A model generated the notes under the pieces. It made no database searches. It was not told where the DNA came from and saw only the letters and a program-made list of their open reading frames with translations. The position numbers were made by a program, and so were the translations under genes. From the NCBI RefSeq assembly GCF_047496725.1, contig NC_132978.1, positions 4,269,501 to 4,333,500 on the forward strand: DNA of 64,000 nt, written 5' to 3'. Origin of the DNA: Anoplolepis gracilipes. Lineage: Eukaryota; Arthropoda; Insecta; Hymenoptera; Formicidae. Positions 59,701 to 64,000 of this stretch are shown here, one piece after another. How positions within the stretch are numbered: position 1 is the first letter of the stretch; each line of letters begins with the position of its first letter.

Positions 59701-62673
59701 ATATAATAGCGTACCCTTTGTTTTAAATTTCTTTGTATACGCGCGCCGAAAATTTCTTCCGTCAATATCGGGGTAATAATAAACGAACGGGTTATTCCCG
59801 AAAGAGTCGTTCCACGAGCGCAAAACACGGATATTATATATTCTCGGCGTATGAAAATTAAATACATTGATTATTACTCTTTTACGGGATATTACCGCGC
59901 GGTAGAGAATTAAAATCATTTGCACATCTGCCTCCGAATGGGAGACCGCCGTCTAACGCGGGAATGAGAGAGCCATTCTCGAACGTTCCATATTCGACGA
60001 TCGCTTCCGTGATCGTCGGTCTCGCCGTTAATGCGTTGAAATATCCCGGCGGCGAATTTTAAGCGAGATCCCCGTATTGCATTCCTTCGCACTGCTGCGC
60101 GGTATTTCCTATGTCGGGATCGACCTAGCTCCTTAAATCGACCTCGTCACTCATCCTGATGCGTTTTCGATCGATCTTTGAATCTCCTTACGCGGTTCTT
60201 CGCGTGACAGAGGTATTCGTAGTAAAGTTGCATTGCAAAACACTCACACACGTGAAAGATCCACTAAAACTTTACGATGGATGTTTCTCTCGCACGTTTA
60301 CAATCATTTGACTTCGACATTGTTGATTTGATTGATACACGGATTAAATAATCTCCGTGGTCTGACAAATGTTAAAGCTCTGTCAGAATGTTCGAAAACG
60401 CATACAACTGCTACAAAATTTATTGATTGTGTTCTCATAATTATAACAAATTACATTACAAAATTATTACTGTTAATCAGTTATATATACATTCGCGAAT
60501 AAATGTCGGATTTGCAATCTATAAAATAACTTTTCAAATTAATAAATTAACATTGCTGTTAATGAAATCTATATGAATGAATAATATAGATACGATTAAA
60601 TTAATAATATTCGCGAGAGAAAATTTGACTTGTTAATCAATTCCCAGATGATTTAATTGTCGAATTAAAATATCCGTATAAATGCTGAGTGAGAAACGCT
60701 ATATTGTTTCGTTGAGTTTATTCAAGAGATGAAGATAGAAAATTAATCCTCGTTATCAGGCAACTAGTACGAGAATAGTAGGCGGCATATGGTGGTTCTT
60801 CACGCTGATTATCATCTCCTCTTACACTGCGAATCTGGCGGCCTTTCTGACAGTTGAAAGAATGATAACGCCAATCGAGAACGCCGCCGATCTTGCGGAA
60901 CAAACCGAGATACATTATGGTACTTTGGAGGGTGGAAGTACAAAAACATTTTTCAGAGTAAGTACAAAATCATGAAGAAAAAAATTAAAATTTTACGTCT
61001 CTCGAAATGATATGTTTTTTAATCAATATATAATGCATATAGATATTATAATTGGATTTTATTAAAAATATTTTCTATTGCATTTTTCATCAAACGCATG
61101 ATGATTTTCGCATTAAAATTTTCGTTTTATTATACCATGCATCGAGCGATATAATTTATACATAAATAAAATGGATTTTAATATAGAAACATTACGTTAA
61201 TGGACAATGCAATTTACCGCAAAAATTCGAAGTTATGATAAAATTATGTACACATAAAAATATAAAATGTATTAACTGATATATTATTCGTACTTCGAGA
61301 TGAAAAGAAATATATAGGTATCTAAAAATTTAATCTGTTTTATAATTTGTGATATACTTTTTAATAATATATATTATCGTAATATTAACATTCTTTCTGT
61401 ATGTTTTATGGAAAAACTACATGTTATATTCGTTAAACATAAACGTTACTGAACAAAAACACCACTTTTATAAGTCTCGCTTCTTCTTGTAAAATATTCT
61501 TCTTGTCGAGATACGAGTAAATTAGCGATAATAAGACGCGATAATAAGCAAAAAATTTCTAAAGTTAACTTTATAATAGATAACATCAAAGGACGACCGC
61601 TGTTGTTCAATAAAAGAATCTGTTTTATTGATCCGATACTAAAAAGTCAACGAGGTGTTCTTTAATACATTATCAATTTTATCATTTCTTTCAATGCATT
61701 TTAAAAATAAATTTTCAATTAAAAATTTTTAATCAAATCTTAAAATGCAGACTAAAAAATTTGATATTAAATTGGATATAAAAGTATAGAATTAGATAAT
61801 TGGAATTGTATAATTTAACAGGACTCAAAAATTGGGATCTATCAGAAAATGTGGAGGTTTATGGAATCGAAGACTCCAAGTGTGTTTGTTCAAACTTATG
61901 AAGAAGGTATAAAGAGGGTCCTGGAAGGCGACTACGCATTTTTAATGGAATCAACTATGCTCGATTATGCAGTACATCGCGATTGCAATCTGACGCAAAT
62001 TGGAGGCTTATTGGATAGCAAAGGATACGGAATTGCTACTCCGAAAGGTAAATATGAACAAGGATAACAATATTTCTTGAACAAATGTTTAATTTAAGAC
62101 ATAGTTGCTAACGTATTTAATACTGAAAGTTAAGAAGTTTCTATAAAACAGCTGGTGGCTAATTAAATCTCTGCACAAGAAAAATCAACTTCATTAACCA
62201 ACACAGAATACATTCAAGAAAATTTTACCATTGTATAAAGTAGCTTGTACAGTTAAATAACTATATTATAATTCTTTTTACGAAGTAGAGAGAATTCAAA
62301 CAATTTCCATGAAATATCGGATATTTAAAATATATTTGATTATAATACATACAGGTATTATTAGATCACATATATTTTTTATTATATATATTTATTTTAT
62401 TTGATCATATTTAACTTGCAATCTAACAAAAGTTACGTGCAAAATTATGTCGCTGAGGTAGAAATTGCGAAACCCTTGACCAGCCTAACGAAGGCTTTTT
62501 ATATGCAGGCTCACCCTGGAGAGATAAAATATCTCTAGCTATTCTGGAGCTGCAGGAAAAAGGTGTAATACAGATCCTCTACGATAAATGGTGGAAGAAC
62601 ACCGGCGATGTGTGTAACAGAGACGACAAGAATAAAGAGAGCAAGGCTAACGCTCTCGGAGTCGAAAATATCG
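9793..62673 (+). CDS. GRIK2: Kainate-type ionotropic glutamate receptor gene, partial (whole visible span)
   Basis: This span is the visible part of a tetrameric glutamate-gated cation channel subunit that acts in the neuronal or muscle plasma membrane. Fifteen exons with GT-AG borders read in consistent phase. The translated order is ATD (about residues 1-385), S1 (391-493), M1 and pore (494-579 in the R form), M3 (about 583-605), and S2 (to about 776). Diagnostic motifs are ERPYVMVKE, RFEGFCIDLL, SYTANLAAFLTVERM, FLMESTMLDY and QIGGLLDSKGYGIATP, which are typical of AMPA/kainate receptors. The wording is closest to insect kainate receptors annotated as GRIK2-like; NMDA and delta receptors fit poorly. 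The signal-peptide exon and the M4/C-tail exons are missing, so about 30-50 N-terminal and 80-130 C-terminal residues lie outside or went undetected. The pore block is duplicated (51318-51575 versus 52515-53350). The family assignment is very secure, but the exact insect paralogue name is not. Confidence 0.97.
10495..12120. repeat. Dispersed repeat, copy 1 (with internal fold-back)
   Basis: This block recurs in diverged form near 42.5 and 54.7 kb. Shared landmarks are the segment around ttgtccgccgacgatttttt, the segment around aaatacgctatgcgatcacc, the cgataataatc core, and gcgttatatacatacaaaaa. The first part (about 10570-11560) is a fold-back: the segment at 10574-10740 is repeated inverted at 11390-11556, and the segment around 11024-11056 is inverted at 11288-11320. 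There is no coding capacity. It is probably a non-autonomous transposon or a long-terminal-repeat remnant. Confidence 0.75.
15259..15353. other. Compact three-stem foldable segment
   Basis: An outer stem tggccaaa (15259-15266) pairs with tttggcca (15346-15353). It encloses one hairpin gcgacc-ctct-ggtcgc (15283-15298) and a second long hairpin ccctcttaggc-tttt-gcctaagataagaggg (15310-15340). The nested arrangement is visible directly and is GC-richer than the surroundings. It might be a structured RNA or a fossil transposon end. No known RNA family is recognised and it lacks tRNA consensus boxes. Confidence 0.4.
20462..20491 (+). other. Perfect hairpin followed by T run
   Basis: A 10-bp perfect stem agcttaaatt/aatttaagct with a 3-base loop is followed at once by a run of T. 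It lies in the intron about 170 bases before exon B. Its role is unknown; chance is plausible in AT-rich DNA. Confidence 0.35.
20553..20589. repeat. (TA)n microsatellite
   Basis: This is a perfect AT dinucleotide run of about 18 units, roughly 70 bases upstream of the exon B acceptor. Confidence 0.97.
20658..20909 (+). CDS. GRIK2: GRIK2-like exon B: ATD lobe 1
   Basis: This 252-base exon lies between attgcag and gtaagt and is phase 1 at both ends. It encodes CKQLSRSVQGIFGPSDPLL, the SICEALDVPHLEARVDF segment, then SINLYPAPDHL and LNWTRVAIIYEEDYG. These are the familiar ATD features of kainate receptors: the IFGP loop, the ICEALDVPH strand-helix, and the Y-E-D-YG end of lobe 1 before the crossover. 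An NWT sequon gives one potential N-glycosylation site. The in-frame ATG at 20648 is inside the acceptor region and is not a start. Confidence 0.96.
20910..25640 (+). other. Intron B-C (4.7 kb)
   Basis: The intron runs from gtaagt to ttttacag. A GC-rich, CpG-containing stretch at about 21.18-21.80 kb carries overlapping reading frames on both strands, the longest a 141-residue plus-strand frame at 21507-21932 with no recognisable domain. A (GA)n lies near 24.58 kb. Nothing else is supported. Confidence 0.85.
24564..24597. repeat. (GA)n microsatellite
   Basis: This is a GA run of about 16 units. Read on the minus strand it produces a spurious Ser-Leu repeat in a reading frame. Confidence 0.97.
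25641..25816 (+). CDS. GRIK2: GRIK2-like exon C: ATD lobe 2
   Basis: This 176-base exon runs from ttttacag to gtgagt. It completes a split Gly codon and ends in phase 0. It reads GLFKLQDLVKSPPS, then RTEMYIRQAG, SYRQVLREVRHKEIFKLIID and a TDPAHMQQFFRA tail. The segment corresponds to the first strand-helix pairs of ATD lobe 2, where insect and vertebrate kainate receptors share the pattern I-R-Q and Y-R-x-x-L followed by a short I-I-D strand. From this exon on, all joints down to exon L are phase 0. Confidence 0.95.
26810..27292 (-). other. 160-residue minus-strand ORF with three hydrophobic segments
   Basis: This is the longest reading frame in the window after discounting the receptor. It has hydrophobic stretches at about residues 57-73 (RTMFGLVPFLSLYSLF), 95-118 (LILIVRVLLISACVEYLCM) and 130-152 (FTPVLFVYFLFFTLHP). 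The spacing and the FGLVPF wording recall the N-terminal half of insect gustatory receptors. A donor-like CCG-GTAAAC on the minus strand (exon end near 26852) falls after the third segment. I found no downstream exon with the family's C-terminal signature, so this could be a chance frame, a gene fragment or a nested gene exon. Confidence 0.2.
27519..27644. repeat. (TA)n and adjoining small fold-back
   Basis: A TA run (27519-27558) adjoins an imperfect inverted repeat with arms at about 27551-27589 and 27606-27644, made of ataaataaat-type sequence around a central (TA)n. Confidence 0.8.
29201..29254 (+). CDS. GRIK2: GRIK2-like exon D: 54-base ATD microexon
   Basis: This 18-codon exon is preceded by a long T tract ending in gttacag and followed by gtaagt. 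It encodes ILQLQMNDYRYHYMFTTF, a helix-strand element that occurs at this place in kainate-receptor ATDs (compare the vertebrate pattern with M-x-x-Y-H-Y-I-F-T-T). Both ends are phase 0, so skipping would remove 18 residues without shifting the frame. The acceptor tract contains an 18-base uninterrupted T run. Confidence 0.94.
29255..31947 (+). other. Intron D-E (2.7 kb)
   Basis: The intron runs from gtaagt to a T-rich tract ending tttttag. Apart from a short palindrome around 30280-30297 (catacatacgtatgtatg) and a few short frames without domains, I see nothing in it. Confidence 0.85.
31948..32115 (+). CDS. GRIK2: GRIK2-like exon E: ATD lobe 2 to lobe 1 return
   Basis: This 168-base exon (56 codons) lies between a T-rich tract ending tttttag and a gttggt donor, in phase 0. 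It reads DIETFDLEDFKYNSVNMTAF, RLVDLEEPKVAEVLKQM and LNKTGVIQ. The D-L-E-x-F-x-Y-x-x-V-N-x-T-x-F-R pattern is characteristic of insect kainate receptor ATDs. The NMT and NKT sequons are potential glycosylation sites. The donor gttggt is weaker than the gtaagt/gtgagt donors used elsewhere in the gene. Confidence 0.94.
32116..33651 (+). other. Intron E-F (1.5 kb)
   Basis: The intron runs from gttggt to gtttcag. It holds a (CT)n array at 33055-33107 and, 65 bases later, a partial (GA)n at 33173-33202. The two can base-pair with each other in RNA. Confidence 0.87.
33055..33107. repeat. (CT)n microsatellite
   Basis: This is a perfect CT run of about 26 units. It is followed at 33173-33202 by an imperfect GA run, so a CT/GA hairpin is possible. 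Confidence 0.97.
33652..33804 (+). CDS. GRIK2: GRIK2-like exon F: ATD, conserved cysteine segment
   Basis: This 153-base exon (51 codons) lies between gtttcag and gtacgt, in phase 0. It encodes AEPALVYDSVQVFAHGL, then LRPANLSCEKEEPWDDGLSL and YNYINA. The A-L-x-x-D-x-V helix followed by L-S-C and W-x-x-G-x-x-L-x-N-x-I-N is the usual end of ATD lobe 1 in AMPA/kainate receptors. Its Cys normally forms the ATD disulphide with the Cys near the start of the domain (KACKQ in exons A-B). NLS is a glycosylation sequon. The upstream in-frame ATG at 33607 lies in the intron. Confidence 0.94.
34298..34747. mobile_element. Long fold-back (MITE-like) element
   Basis: The left arm (about 34298-34476) and right arm (about 34542-34747) are diverged inverted copies. 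Both carry ttaacagacagtatgtttac, an atattgaaat block, a cgtataaaagctat block and a gacca/gacaaaatttatttt inner end. The loop is about 65 bases. No protein is encoded. It is read as a non-autonomous palindromic transposon; its family is not assigned. Confidence 0.8.
36798..36862. repeat. (GA)n microsatellite, first of three
   Basis: This is a perfect GA run of about 32 units that creates an artificial Arg-Glu repeat in an open frame. Confidence 0.98.
37158..37203. repeat. (GA)n microsatellite, second of three
   Basis: This is a perfect GA run of about 22 units ending in a G-rich agggggggagg stretch. Confidence 0.98.
37470..37544. repeat. (GA)n microsatellite, third of three
   Basis: This is a GA run of about 36 units, the longest of the 36.8-37.5 kb cluster. 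All three arrays have the purine strand on plus. Confidence 0.98.
38638..38689. other. Small foldable segment with alternative stems
   Basis: The outer stem tgtacct (38638-38644) pairs with aggtaca (38683-38689), and the inner stem ataggc (38653-38658) pairs with gcctat (38675-38680). An alternative inner stem cgcc/ggcg (38645-38648 with 38657-38660) competes with it. It shares ggcttttgcct with the fold at 15.3 kb. No known RNA family is recognised. Confidence 0.35.
38872..39183. repeat. Near-perfect inverted repeat around a (TA)n core
   Basis: The left arm (38872-39006) and right arm (39077-39183) are inverted copies that run aaaattatgcc ... gtgatgcaatat and back, differing by small indels, including an ATTAATTATTAATT expansion on the left. 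The loop is a (CA)/(TA)n microsatellite at 39007-39076. Transcribed, it would form a stem of about 105 bp. Confidence 0.9.
39311..39446. repeat. Second inverted repeat around a (TA)n core
   Basis: The arms at 39311-39354 and 39405-39446 contain ttgcttgatat and atatcaagcaa with attaattaataaattt. They flank a perfect (TA)n at 39355-39402. It lies only about 130 bases after the previous inverted repeat and has the same architecture. Confidence 0.88.
40271..40289. repeat. (GT)n microsatellite
   Basis: This is a short perfect GT run of about 9-10 units. Confidence 0.9.
42520..44200. repeat. Dispersed repeat, copy 2 (internally duplicated)
   Basis: This copy shares aatatgctatgcgatcat, the cgataataatcgcac core, the gcgttatata segment and the cgtaaatcacgatcgcg segment with the copies at 10.5 and 54.7 kb. 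It lacks the fold-back first part. The motif gcccgttatt..ttcggcactcccgac occurs at about 43170-43198 and again at 43722-43752, and aatcaacatcgccNgcagtgatc occurs twice. A GC-rich stretch of about 500 bases in between therefore belongs to an internal duplication. The 158-residue minus-strand frame at 43697-44173 is repeat sequence and is not called as a gene. Confidence 0.7.
44580..45000. repeat. Second copy of the dispersed-repeat 3' tail
   Basis: The tail of copy 2 (from about 44040: gtcgacaaattc.gagaatcgtc, then gacgaaataatatgataaaaat) recurs here from about 44597 with the same order and a shared AT-rich end containing tgcacaattaatt. This suggests tandem duplication of the element's end. 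Confidence 0.75.
45125..45158. repeat. (CT)n microsatellite
   Basis: This is a perfect CT run of about 17 units, 545 bases upstream of exon G. Confidence 0.97.
45703..45906 (+). CDS. GRIK2: GRIK2-like exon G: end of ATD and linker to S1
   Basis: This 204-base exon (68 codons) lies between gttgcag and gtaatg, in phase 0. It reads AGLHGLTGHIEFNEGKR, NFKLDLLKLKKEELIKVGEW, INVTDLDAFYETTATNITLV and VMTRE. The G-L-T-G-x-I-x-F segment is the last ATD strand in all AMPA/kainate receptors. The VGEW strand precedes the ATD-LBD linker, and ITLVVMTRE is the first strand of the ligand-binding core. NVT and NIT are glycosylation sequons. The exon sits after an intron of about 11.9 kb, the largest in the visible gene. 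Confidence 0.96.
45907..46641 (+). other. Intron G-H (735 bases)
   Basis: The intron runs from gtaatg to ttccgcag. It is AT-rich with no repeat or gene that I can recognise. Confidence 0.9.
46642..46845 (+). CDS. GRIK2: GRIK2-like exon H: ligand-binding lobe S1, first half
   Basis: This 204-base exon (68 codons) lies between ttccgcag and gtaaga, in phase 0. It encodes ERPYVMVKEDKNLTGNARFE, GFCIDLLKWIAGQVGFQY, IKLVPDHMYGVYDPETKEW and NGIVRELMEK. These are canonical S1 features: the E-x-P-Y strand that carries the ligand-contacting Tyr of kainate receptors, the F-x-G-x-C-x-D-L-L helix, and the W-N-G-(I/M)-V-x-E-L loop. A separate 88-residue reading frame over 46530-46796 is a shadow. Confidence 0.97.
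46846..50720 (+). other. Intron H-I (3.9 kb)
   Basis: The intron runs from gtaaga to tttttccag. It contains the hAT-like element at 49.81-50.48 kb. A 99-residue frame at 48334-48633 has no recognised domain. I see nothing else. Confidence 0.87.
49812..50479. mobile_element. hAT-like non-autonomous element (668 bp)
   Basis: The element starts cagagatgtgcattttcc and ends with the inverted form ...attttgaacatctctg, giving terminal inverted repeats that begin CAGAGATGT. It is flanked by an 8-base duplication with one mismatch: gtaattat (49804-49811) and ataattat (50480-50487). CAGAG-type ends and 8-bp target duplications are typical of hAT transposons. The subterminal regions are rich in short repeats of the type atttcaaatg and attttgtatt. 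The centre holds a GC-richer hairpin cattggcta...tagccaatg (about 50028-50072). It encodes no transposase and sits 240 bases upstream of exon I. Confidence 0.85.
50721..50825 (+). CDS. GRIK2: GRIK2-like exon I: ligand-binding lobe S1, second half
   Basis: This 105-base exon (35 codons) lies between tttttccag and gtgagt, in phase 0. It reads RADLAVASMTINYARESV, then IDFTKPFMNLGIGILFK. The Thr and Arg of MTINYARE occupy the positions whose backbone and guanidinium bind the glutamate alpha-amino and alpha-carboxyl groups; the Arg is invariant across ligand-binding receptors. Vertebrate receptors have Pro two residues before the Thr, and here there is Ser. The exon ends at the pre-M1 helix and is the common donor for the two pore versions downstream, with distances of 492 bases to the first and 1689 bases to the second. 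Confidence 0.96.
50826..51317 (+). other. Intron I-J1 (492 bases)
   Basis: The intron runs from gtgagt to aatttag. The acceptor has a poor pyrimidine tract (ttaaaatcgtagcgtgacataatttag), weaker than those of most exons in this gene. This is consistent with regulated use of J1. Confidence 0.85.
51318..51575 (+). CDS. GRIK2: GRIK2-like pore exon J1: M1 plus R-type pore loop (alternative)
   Basis: This 258-base exon (86 codons) lies between aatttag and gtacac, in phase 0. It encodes pre-M1 RLFSFMNPLAIEIWLYVL, the M1 helix to MARFSPYEW, the short cytoplasmic loop NPHPC to VENQF, and the pore loop NSFWFITGTFLRQGSGLNPK. Aligned to vertebrate LMQQGSE/D, the Q/R-site residue is Arg (AGG, 51549-51551) and the +4 residue is Gly. 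From knowledge of AMPA/kainate channels, Arg at this site predicts low calcium permeability and little polyamine block. The exon is strikingly GC-rich (third positions G or C in 77 of 86 codons by hand count). It is in phase with exons I and K. A second version of the same block follows, so use is probably alternative. Insect kainate receptors with this R-type wording may be known elsewhere. Confidence 0.95.
51576..52514 (+). other. Intron between the alternative pore exons J1 and J2a
   Basis: The spacer is 939 bases between the gtacac donor and the gcttcag acceptor. It contains no gene. Any competing splice elements that decide between the pore versions would be expected here or in the two flanking introns, but I cannot point to one. 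Confidence 0.85.
52515..52694 (+). CDS. GRIK2: GRIK2-like pore exon J2a: alternative M1 and start of M1-M2 loop
   Basis: This 180-base exon (60 codons) lies between gcttcag and gtaggc, in phase 0. It encodes VTKRTPSRLFSFMNPLAVEI, the M1 helix WLSLLGAYVMVSLTIWIVAR, then FSPYEWVEP and a cysteine-rich PCPSCNCPLQ tail. It duplicates the first two thirds of J1 (identical stretch RLFSFMNPLA) but diverges in M1 and in the cytoplasmic loop. It must be followed by J2b to obtain a pore. The G or C fraction at third positions is about 65 percent, intermediate between J1 and the neighbouring exons. Confidence 0.93.
52695..53212 (+). other. Intron J2a-J2b (518 bases)
   Basis: The intron runs from gtaggc to catcag. 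It interrupts the Q-type pore block in the M1-M2 loop and has no counterpart in J1. Confidence 0.88.
53213..53350 (+). CDS. GRIK2: GRIK2-like pore exon J2b: alternative Q-type pore loop
   Basis: This 138-base exon (46 codons) lies between catcag and gtaaac, in phase 0. It reads GGHVSVLDPDSDDIPLL, RTVNEFSLANSFWFTVGTL and MQQGSDLNPK. The Q/R-site residue is Gln (CAA, 53324-53326) with Asp at +4, as in unedited, calcium-permeable vertebrate kainate receptors. With J2a the M1-pore block is 106 residues against 86 in J1. The difference lies in an acidic, cysteine-bearing M1-M2 loop. A (GA)n tract starts 51 bases after the exon. The ATG at 53042 of a longer reading frame is intronic. Confidence 0.93.
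53399..53443. repeat. (GA)n tract just after pore exon J2b
   Basis: A GA run of about 21 units begins roughly 50 bases downstream of the J2b donor and is preceded by an A/G-rich lead-in (aaaaaaagaaaaaagcaaaa type). The whole 53368-53443 stretch is almost pure purine on the transcript. Confidence 0.97.
53998..54024. repeat. (TAA)n microsatellite
   Basis: This is a short perfect ATA/TAA trinucleotide run of about 8-9 units. Confidence 0.92.
54655..56000. repeat. Dispersed repeat, copy 3 (with shorter fold-back)
   Basis: This copy matches copy 1 from the cactcatta segment through tttgtccgccgacgattttt, and then matches copies 1 and 2 through aaatacgctatgcgatcacc, cgataataatc, gcgttatatacatacaaaaa and the cgtaaatcgcgatcgcg segment. 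The fold-back part (54720-55000) is much shorter than in copy 1. The end contains gcgacgaaataataatataat and aatattatagtaaaaatta, as in the 44-kb copies. Confidence 0.75.
56088..56445. repeat. Fold-back with (TA)n at both outer ends
   Basis: The left arm (about 56088-56220) runs aattgtgcat ... agatgataaat ... tatttgtgtctcaaaatattt ... tttctttataaaatat. The right arm (about 56280-56445) is its inverted copy, ending atttatcatct ... tgcacaattt. Perfect (TA)n runs at 56035-56086 and 56395-56432 lie at corresponding places. The same sequence ends the 44-kb repeat copies, so this looks like an inverted duplication of that element's tail. Confidence 0.85.
56732..56785. repeat. (TA)n microsatellite
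   Basis: This is a perfect AT run of about 27 units. Confidence 0.97.
60760..60957 (+). CDS. GRIK2: GRIK2-like exon K: M3 gate and start of S2
   Basis: This 198-base exon (66 codons) lies between gttatcag and gtaagt, in phase 0. It encodes ATSTRIVGGIWWFFTLIII, the gating motif SSYTANLAAFLTVERM, and TPIENAADLAEQTEIHYGTL followed by EGGSTKTFFR. The SYTANLAAF signature is the channel gate common to all animal iGluRs. The GGST motif supplies the Ser/Thr pair that holds the glutamate gamma-carboxylate in S2. It can join either J1 or J2b because both end at LNPK in phase 0. A minus-strand frame here (60718-60915) is a shadow. Confidence 0.97.
60958..61821 (+). other. Intron K-L (864 bases)
   Basis: The intron runs from gtaagt to tttaacag. 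It is AT-rich with no visible element. Confidence 0.9.
61822..62047 (+). CDS. GRIK2: GRIK2-like exon L: ligand-binding lobe S2
   Basis: This 226-base exon lies between tttaacag and gtaaat. It starts in phase 0 and ends in a split Gly codon. It reads DSKIGIYQKMWRFMESKTPS, VFVQTYEEGIKRVLEGDYAF, LMESTMLDYAVHRDCNLTQI and GGLLDSKGYGIATPK. The Glu of FLMEST is the conserved residue that binds the alpha-amino group of glutamate, and the Cys of RDCNL forms the S2 disulphide with VCNR in the next exon. Codon use is AT-biased (third position G or C in about 30 of 75 codons by hand count), unlike pore exon J1. Confidence 0.97.
62048..62508 (+). other. Intron L-M (461 bases)
   Basis: The intron runs from gtaaat to atatgcag. 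I see nothing in it besides splice signals. Confidence 0.9.
62509..62673 (+). CDS. GRIK2: GRIK2-like exon M: end of S2, pre-M4
   Basis: This 165-base exon lies between atatgcag and gtgagt, in phase 1 at both ends. It encodes GSPWRDKISLAILELQEKG, VIQILYDKWWKNTGDVCNRD and KESKANALGVENIG. The helix-WWK motif and the Cys pairing with exon L close the S2 lobe. ALGVENIG is the linker into M4 and its last Gly codon is split. The next exon must supply M4 (expected to begin G-V-F-V-V-L or similar) and was not found before the window ends. Confidence 0.96.
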
Positions 62674-64000
62674 GTGAGTTATTAACGAATCCTATGTAAA
62701 CTGAAATTGAACGGTTTTTTACTACAGGGCAAATATACGTTAGAAAAAAATATAACAGCTAAATTATTTCATAAAATTATGGAAATCTTTATGTCATACT
62801 GCAGTTAAAGTTTGAACGAAATGACGAAACTTTCAAAGTCACTTATTACATAGCAAGGTACCAATTTCTAATATTTATATATCAGAGTCTATCAAGATCA
62901 AAGATTTGCAGTTTGATTAATTTTTCCATTAAATTCCGAAAATGATTACTTTGAACAGCCTTTTCACGATATTCATACATATTACTTCATTAATTAGATT
63001 ATCGAGTTTTTTTTTTAAATCTTGTGTCTCTTCACTGACATATCTTATAAATGTCATAAAAAATATTAAAAATATAAAAAGTTTGATAATAATGTATCGT
63101 ATAAGTTATATTTGCATGTTGTAAATCTCAACTATAAAATATGTTGAGGCACACCCTCTTGGCAACATGTTCATTTATGCGCAAGCGAAAGAGTCGTATT
63201 CAGTGGTCATAACTTTCACGTATACGGTACGCCTGTTTTAAGTTTCAGTCATTTCGTTATGAGGTATTCCATTTATTTTGCCAGTCACACGCACACAGCA
63301 TGCTTAAAAGTCATGAACAGGTATTATTATATTGCAATATAAATCGTGAGAAAAAAAAATTAATTGTATAAAAAACTAAAAATGTTCCTAAACTGAGAAT
63401 TATTTATAGAGAAGAAGGTAATATAAAATATAATTTACAAATATATAAATCACGATGTGGTAAAATTTTTTACATTTTTTTTACATTTAGAGTATATTAT
63501 GAAAATATTTAATTATTTACATTTCGAGCAATATTTTTGGATTTAACATTTTTGTCTTATCCACCTTTCAAATCTTACGATTAAAGTTATATTTATAATA
63601 CAGATATTAAAATAAATATCGATAATATTTCTACGAAAATATTATCATAAGAACATTAAAGTTTCTTTTAACAAGTGCTGGAACGGATAATTTGTTACTA
63701 TACAGTAAAGAACAATGAGATCCGGTCAAACGTGATGAAGACAAAGTCTGAAACAAAGGAAAAAGGAGGCTTTCAAGTAAGGCGAAATCTCGCGCAAAGT
63801 TCGTGGACGAATTTTTCTTAAAACTCTTTGGAAACCGTTTCCGGATTTTTATGGAAGTCACAACAAGTTCCTTTTTTCTCTCTTCGCTCTCTCTCTCTTT
63901 GGTTTTAGTTTTCCTTTTTTTCTTTCATTCGCGGAAACTCTCGAGCTATCTATCTACTTTGCTTCCTTTTCGTCACTCTTTCTCTTTCTCTCTGTCGTAG
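62674..64000 (+). other. Start of intron after exon M, to window edge
   Basis: The intron begins at a strong gtgagt donor. No M4-encoding sequence (a long hydrophobic frame starting at the second base of a Gly codon) is seen before 64000. The last 130 bases are pyrimidine-rich and end cgtag at the very edge, which could be a splice acceptor with the M4 exon just outside. Confidence 0.75.

Larger units (their letters stand above)
53351..60759 (+). other. Intron J2b-K (7.4 kb)
   Basis: The intron runs from gtaaac to gttatcag. It contains a (GA)n near the donor, a (TAA)n at 54.0 kb, dispersed repeat copy 3 (54.66-56.0 kb), a (TA)n-flanked fold-back (56.09-56.45 kb), another (TA)n (56.73 kb) and a GC-richer patch at 59.55-60.25 kb with no recognisable gene. 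An 88-residue frame at 57969-58235 ending in a hydrophobic tail is not supported as a gene. Confidence 0.85.

Noticed and set aside
1..64000. tRNA, rRNA, CRISPR, bacterial operon or phage features
   Set aside because: No tRNA box pairs, rRNA-like segments, regularly spaced repeats or compact gene arrays are visible. The window is clearly an intron-rich eukaryotic locus.

Overview
The window looks like insect nuclear DNA, most likely from a hymenopteran such as an ant. It is strongly AT-rich, full of (GA)n, (CT)n and (TA)n microsatellites, and has long introns around short, conserved, GT-AG bounded exons. The species assignment is an inference from composition and gene type only.

One gene dominates: a kainate-type ionotropic glutamate receptor (GRIK2-like) on the + strand. 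Fifteen coding exons can be traced from 9793 to 62673, in order and in phase. They encode the amino-terminal domain (exons A-G, 9793-45906), ligand-binding lobe S1 (exons H-I, 46642-50825), the M1-pore block (51318-53350), M3 and the start of S2 (60760-60957), and the rest of S2 (61822-62673). The signal-peptide exon upstream and the M4/C-tail exon(s) downstream are not identifiable here. The visible product is about 776 or 796 residues, depending on the pore exon used.

The most interesting point is that the M1-pore block is present twice in tandem. The first version is one exon (51318-51575) with a genomically encoded Arg (AGG) at the Q/R site and Gly at the +4 position. The second version is two exons (52515-52694 and 53213-53350) with Gln (CAA) at the Q/R site, Asp at +4, and a longer cysteine-containing M1-M2 loop. 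All are phase 0 and fit the same flanking exons, so alternative splicing could choose between an R-type and a Q-type pore. That choice is made in vertebrates by RNA editing.

The introns hold no other confident gene. They contain a family of diverged dispersed repeats (about 10.5-12.1, 42.5-45.0 and 54.7-56.0 kb), a 668-bp hAT-like non-autonomous element with terminal inverted repeats and an 8-bp target duplication (49812-50479), several long fold-back elements (8960-9414, 34298-34747, 38872-39183, 39311-39446, 56088-56445), dense microsatellites, and two compact predicted RNA-like folds (15259-15353 and 38638-38689). A 160-residue minus-strand ORF with three hydrophobic segments (26810-27292) is a weak chemoreceptor-like candidate. 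All coordinates and residue counts were read by hand.
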